Shown in pieces: positions 61,991 to 64,000 of a stretch of 64,000 nucleotides of DNA. Source of the DNA: Planctomycetota bacterium (lineage in GTDB: Bacteria > Planctomycetota > UBA1135 > UBA2386); NCBI GenBank assembly GCA_016793265.1, contig JAEUHT010000300.1, positions 1 to 64,000 on the forward strand, written 5' to 3'. The position numbers and the translations under genes were made by a program. Every line of letters starts with the position of its first letter. Within the stretch, counting starts at the first letter, position 1. Under the pieces are notes generated by a model. It was given only the letters and a program-made list of their open reading frames with translations. It was not told the DNA's origin and searched no databases.

Positions 61991-62296
61991 ATGTCCGCCG
62001 CTCCGACCGACGATCGCACGCCGCCGGCCGGCACGACCCGGGCGTCGTGCCGAGAGGCCGTGCGCGCCTTCCTGGCGCGCACGTTCCTGCTGTCGGATGC
62101 CGAGTTCCCGCACGACGACGACACCTCCTTGATGGCCGCCAACGTGATCGACTCGACCGGCGTGCTCGAGTTGATCCTGTTCCTCGAGCAGGCCTTCGGG
62201 GTGACCGTGACCGACGCCGAGGCGACGCCGAAGAACCTCGACAGCGTGCGGCGCATCGTCGACTTCGTGCTGCGCCGGTGCGGCGCCGGCGGCTGA
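61991..62296 (+). CDS. acyl carrier protein
   Basis: 101 residues. A helical ACP domain with ANVIDSTGVLELILFLEQAF, where Ser55 in DST is the phosphopantetheine site (usually DSL). The N-terminus (MSAAPTDDRTPPAGTTR) is a short disordered extension. It precedes an AMP-forming ligase by 2 bp, so the ligase probably charges it. The pair resembles the ACP and acyl-CoA ligase associated with exopolysaccharide/exosortase clusters (established families; match here is inference). Confidence 0.85.
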   Translation: MSAAPTDDRTPPAGTTRASCREAVRAFLARTFLLSDAEFPHDDDTSLMAANVIDSTGVLELILFLEQAFGVTVTDAEATPKNLDSVRRIVDFVLRRCGAGG

Positions 62297-62298
62297 GC

Positions 62299-63810
62299 AT
62301 GCAGCGTGTCGACGACCTGCTGTGGGCGACGGCAGGGCGCTCGCCGCAGCGCACCGCGCTGGTCTGCGGCGACGAACGGCTCGTCTACGGCGAGTTCGCG
62401 GCGCGCGTCGCACGGTTGGCGGCGGCCCTGCGCGCCCGCGGCGTGCGGCGCGGCGACCGGGTGTTGACCTGGTTGCCCAACTCGGTGCCGCTCGCCGTGG
62501 TGCTGTTCGCGGCGCTCGCCGCCGGCGCCGCCTTCGTCGTCGTCGATCCGAGCAGCAAGCCCGACCGCCTCGCCGCGTTGTGTGCCGATGCGACCCCGCG
62601 GGCCGTGTTCGTGCCGGCGGCCCGCGCGGCGGCGTGCCGGGCCGCGGTCGGCCCGGCGCTGTTGCTGACCGTCGGCGGCGACGGTGGCGACGCCAGCTAC
62701 GACGAACTGCTCGCCGTGGCCGCGGCTCCGCCCCGGCGCGACCACATCGACCGCGACCTCGCCTGCCTCGTCTACACCTCCGGCAGCACCGGCGGCCAGA
62801 AGGGCGTGATGTCGGCGCACCACAACGTCGTCTTCGCCGCGCGCTCGATCCTGAGCTACCTCGGCACCGCTGCCGACGACGTGGTGATCACGGCGCTGCC
62901 GTGGGCCTTCGACTACGGCCTCTACCAGCTGCTGATGGCGGTCGCCTGCGGCGCCACGCTGGTGTACGAGCCGTTCACCTTCCCGGCGGCGTTCCTCGAG
63001 CGGCTCGCTGCCGAACGCGCGACCGTGCTGCCTGGTGTGCCGACGCTGTGGGCGATGCTGCTCGGCATGGACCTCGCCGCCTTCGACCTGTCGTCGCTGC
63101 GCTGCCTGACCAACACCGGCGCCGCGTTGTCGCCGGCGCACCTGCAACGTCTGCGGCAGGCCCTGCCGCAGGCGCGGCTGTTCGCGATGTACGGGCTGAC
63201 CGAGACCAAGCGAACGCTCTACCTGCCGCCCGAGTGGCTCGATCAGAAGGCCGGCTCGGTGGGCATCGCCATCCCGGGCACCGAGGTCTGGATCGAAGAC
63301 GAACGGGGGCAGAGGCTCGGCGACGGTGCGGTCGGCGAGCTCGTCGTGCGCGGCGGCCATGTCATGCTCGGCTACTGGAACGCACCGGAGCTGTCGGCGC
63401 AGCGCTTCCCGCCGGGGCCGTTGCCTGGCGAACGGCTCTGCCGCACCGGCGACCTGTTCCGCCGCGATGCCGATGGTTGCCACTGGTTCGTCGGTCGTCG
63501 CGACGACCTGCTCAAGAGCCGCGGCCAGAAGGTGGCGCCGATCGAGATCGAGCACACGCTGCGCGAGCTGCCCGAGGTCGTCGATGCCGCCGTGATCGGC
63601 GTCGACGACGGCACGCTCGGCACCGCCATCGTCGCCCACGTGGTGCCGCGCGCGGCCACGCTCGACGCGCGCGCGGTGCTGCGCCACTGCAAGGCGCGGT
63701 TGGAGGACTTCAAGGTGCCCGACCGGGTCGTCTTCCACGCCGCGCTGCCGCGCACCCAGAACGGCAAGGTCGACCGCGCCGCGTTGGGGCGCGACTCAGG
63801 CCGGGGCTGA
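62299..63810 (+). CDS. AMP-forming acyl/amino-acid ligase
   Basis: 503 residues, ANL superfamily. [20 protein letters not shown] (158-177) is the ATP-binding A3 motif; [20 protein letters not shown] holds A5, [17 protein letters not shown]6, [21 protein letters not shown]7, [21 protein letters not shown]8 and [11 protein letters not shown] the C-terminal catalytic Lys. [20 protein letters not shown] resembles the exosortase-A-associated acyl ligase group. It would adenylate an acid and load it on the upstream ACP. It overlaps the next gene, on the other strand, by 15 bp. Confidence 0.9.
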   Translation: MQRVDDLLWATAGRSPQRTALVCGDERLVYGEFAARVARLAAALRARGVRRGDRVLTWLPNSVPLAVVLFAALAAGAAFVVVDPSSKPDRLAALCADATPRAVFVPAARAAACRAAVGPALLLTVGGDGGDASYDELLAVAAAPPRRDHIDRDLACLVYTSGSTGGQKGVMSAHHNVVFAARSILSYLGTAADDVVITALPWAFDYGLYQLLMAVACGATLVYEPFTFPAAFLERLAAERATVLPGVPTLWAMLLGMDLAAFDLSSLRCLTNTGAALSPAHLQRLRQALPQARLFAMYGLTETKRTLYLPPEWLDQKAGSVGIAIPGTEVWIEDERGQRLGDGAVGELVVRGGHVMLGYWNAPELSAQRFPPGPLPGERLCRTGDLFRRDADGCHWFVGRRDDLLKSRGQKVAPIEIEHTLRELPEVVDAAVIGVDDGTLGTAIVAHVVPRAATLDARAVLRHCKARLEDFKVPDRVVFHAALPRTQNGKVDRAALGRDSGRG

Positions 63811-64000
63811 AGGCGGCTCCAGCGGCACCGTGAAGCGCTGCGGCTCACGCAGCAGCTCGGCGAGCGGGCGATCCCACCAGCGTTCGGCGAGCAGCTGCTG
63901 GATGCGCGCTTCGTCGAAGCGGTAACCGACCACGCGCGCCGGGTTGCCGTGCACGATCGCGTACGGCGGCACGTCGCGGCCGACGACCGCGCCGGCGCCG
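63796..64000 (-). CDS. hexapeptide-repeat acyltransferase (CatB-like), C-terminal part only
   Basis: The window ends inside this gene. Translating the minus strand from 63999 gives 67 residues ending at a TGA (63798-63796): [20 protein letters not shown] then [20 protein letters not shown] and [41 protein letters not shown] is the last coil of a left-handed beta-helix, and [19 protein letters not shown] the C-terminal helices of the CatB/xenobiotic acetyltransferase family. It would O- or N-acetylate a sugar or small molecule, and may use the product of the ACP-ligase pair (inference). Convergent overlap of 15 bp with the ligase. Confidence 0.8.
   Translation of the reverse strand, partial: GAGAVVGRDVPPYAIVHGNPARVVGYRFDEARIQQLLAERWWDRPLAELLREPQRFTVPLEPPSAPA

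Overview
GC-rich (roughly 70%) bacterial chromosomal DNA with 48 supported protein genes (one cut by the right edge). I see no rRNA, tRNA, CRISPR array, insertion sequence or phage gene. The mix points to a free-living Gram-negative, most likely a Planctomycetota lineage: large secreted lipoproteins with Ig-like and glycine-rich domains, an outer-membrane porin, a MerR-TPR protein, DUF4965 and DUF72 proteins, and separate menaquinone-type UbiX/UbiA/UbiE genes. Myxococcota or Acidobacteriota cannot be excluded without a phylogeny.

Layout. 1-5426: a lipoprotein, a secreted alpha/beta-hydrolase, and a co-directional set of ATP-grasp ligase, esterase and membrane-anchored SGNH hydrolase. 5445-14365: glycogen metabolism, with glgC divergent from a debranching enzyme, a GH57 amylase and a 1415-residue fusion of GT3 glycogen synthase to GT35 phosphorylase. 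14366-16953: a compositionally different patch with a small secreted protein, driven by a consensus promoter and a leader containing 15-bp tandem repeats, and a membrane-anchored protein. 17023-20242: a glutaminase-like DUF4965 protein and a DUF72 protein. 20256-25546: two coupled histidine kinases divergent from a porin and a small phosphate-binding-like protein. 25619-30358: non-homologous end joining, with a Ku, stand-alone ligase and MerR-TPR operon convergent with a LigD whose own ligase domain is dead. 30733-33744: a beta-propeller lipoprotein.

33920-39927: a tightly overlapping six-gene operon, ubiE, CPBP protease, ubiX, ubiA, holA and mutL. 39937-46145: secreted and membrane proteins of unknown role, a thioredoxin-like co-chaperone, a FixJ-type response regulator, a serine protease and der. 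46406-51007: a B12-binding radical SAM enzyme, a glycosyltransferase and a HEAT-repeat protein. 51136-54294: phosphatidylserine decarboxylase, a LysM lipoprotein, trmO and argJ. 54344-61766: two and a bit copies of a 113-bp repeat, a 1156-residue glycine-rich lipoprotein, and argG-argH-argA behind a tandem ARG-box operator. 61991-64000: an acyl carrier protein, an AMP-forming ligase and the end of a hexapeptide acyltransferase.

Two features recur. Many neighbours are joined by 4-bp GTGA or ATGA stop/start overlaps. Many first genes have a -10-like hexamer (TATGGT, TATCGT, CATAGT, TAATTA and similar) only 4-13 nt before the start codon, which suggests leaderless mRNAs. Starts were chosen using these overlaps, -10 positions, Shine-Dalgarno matches, signal peptides and family N-termini.
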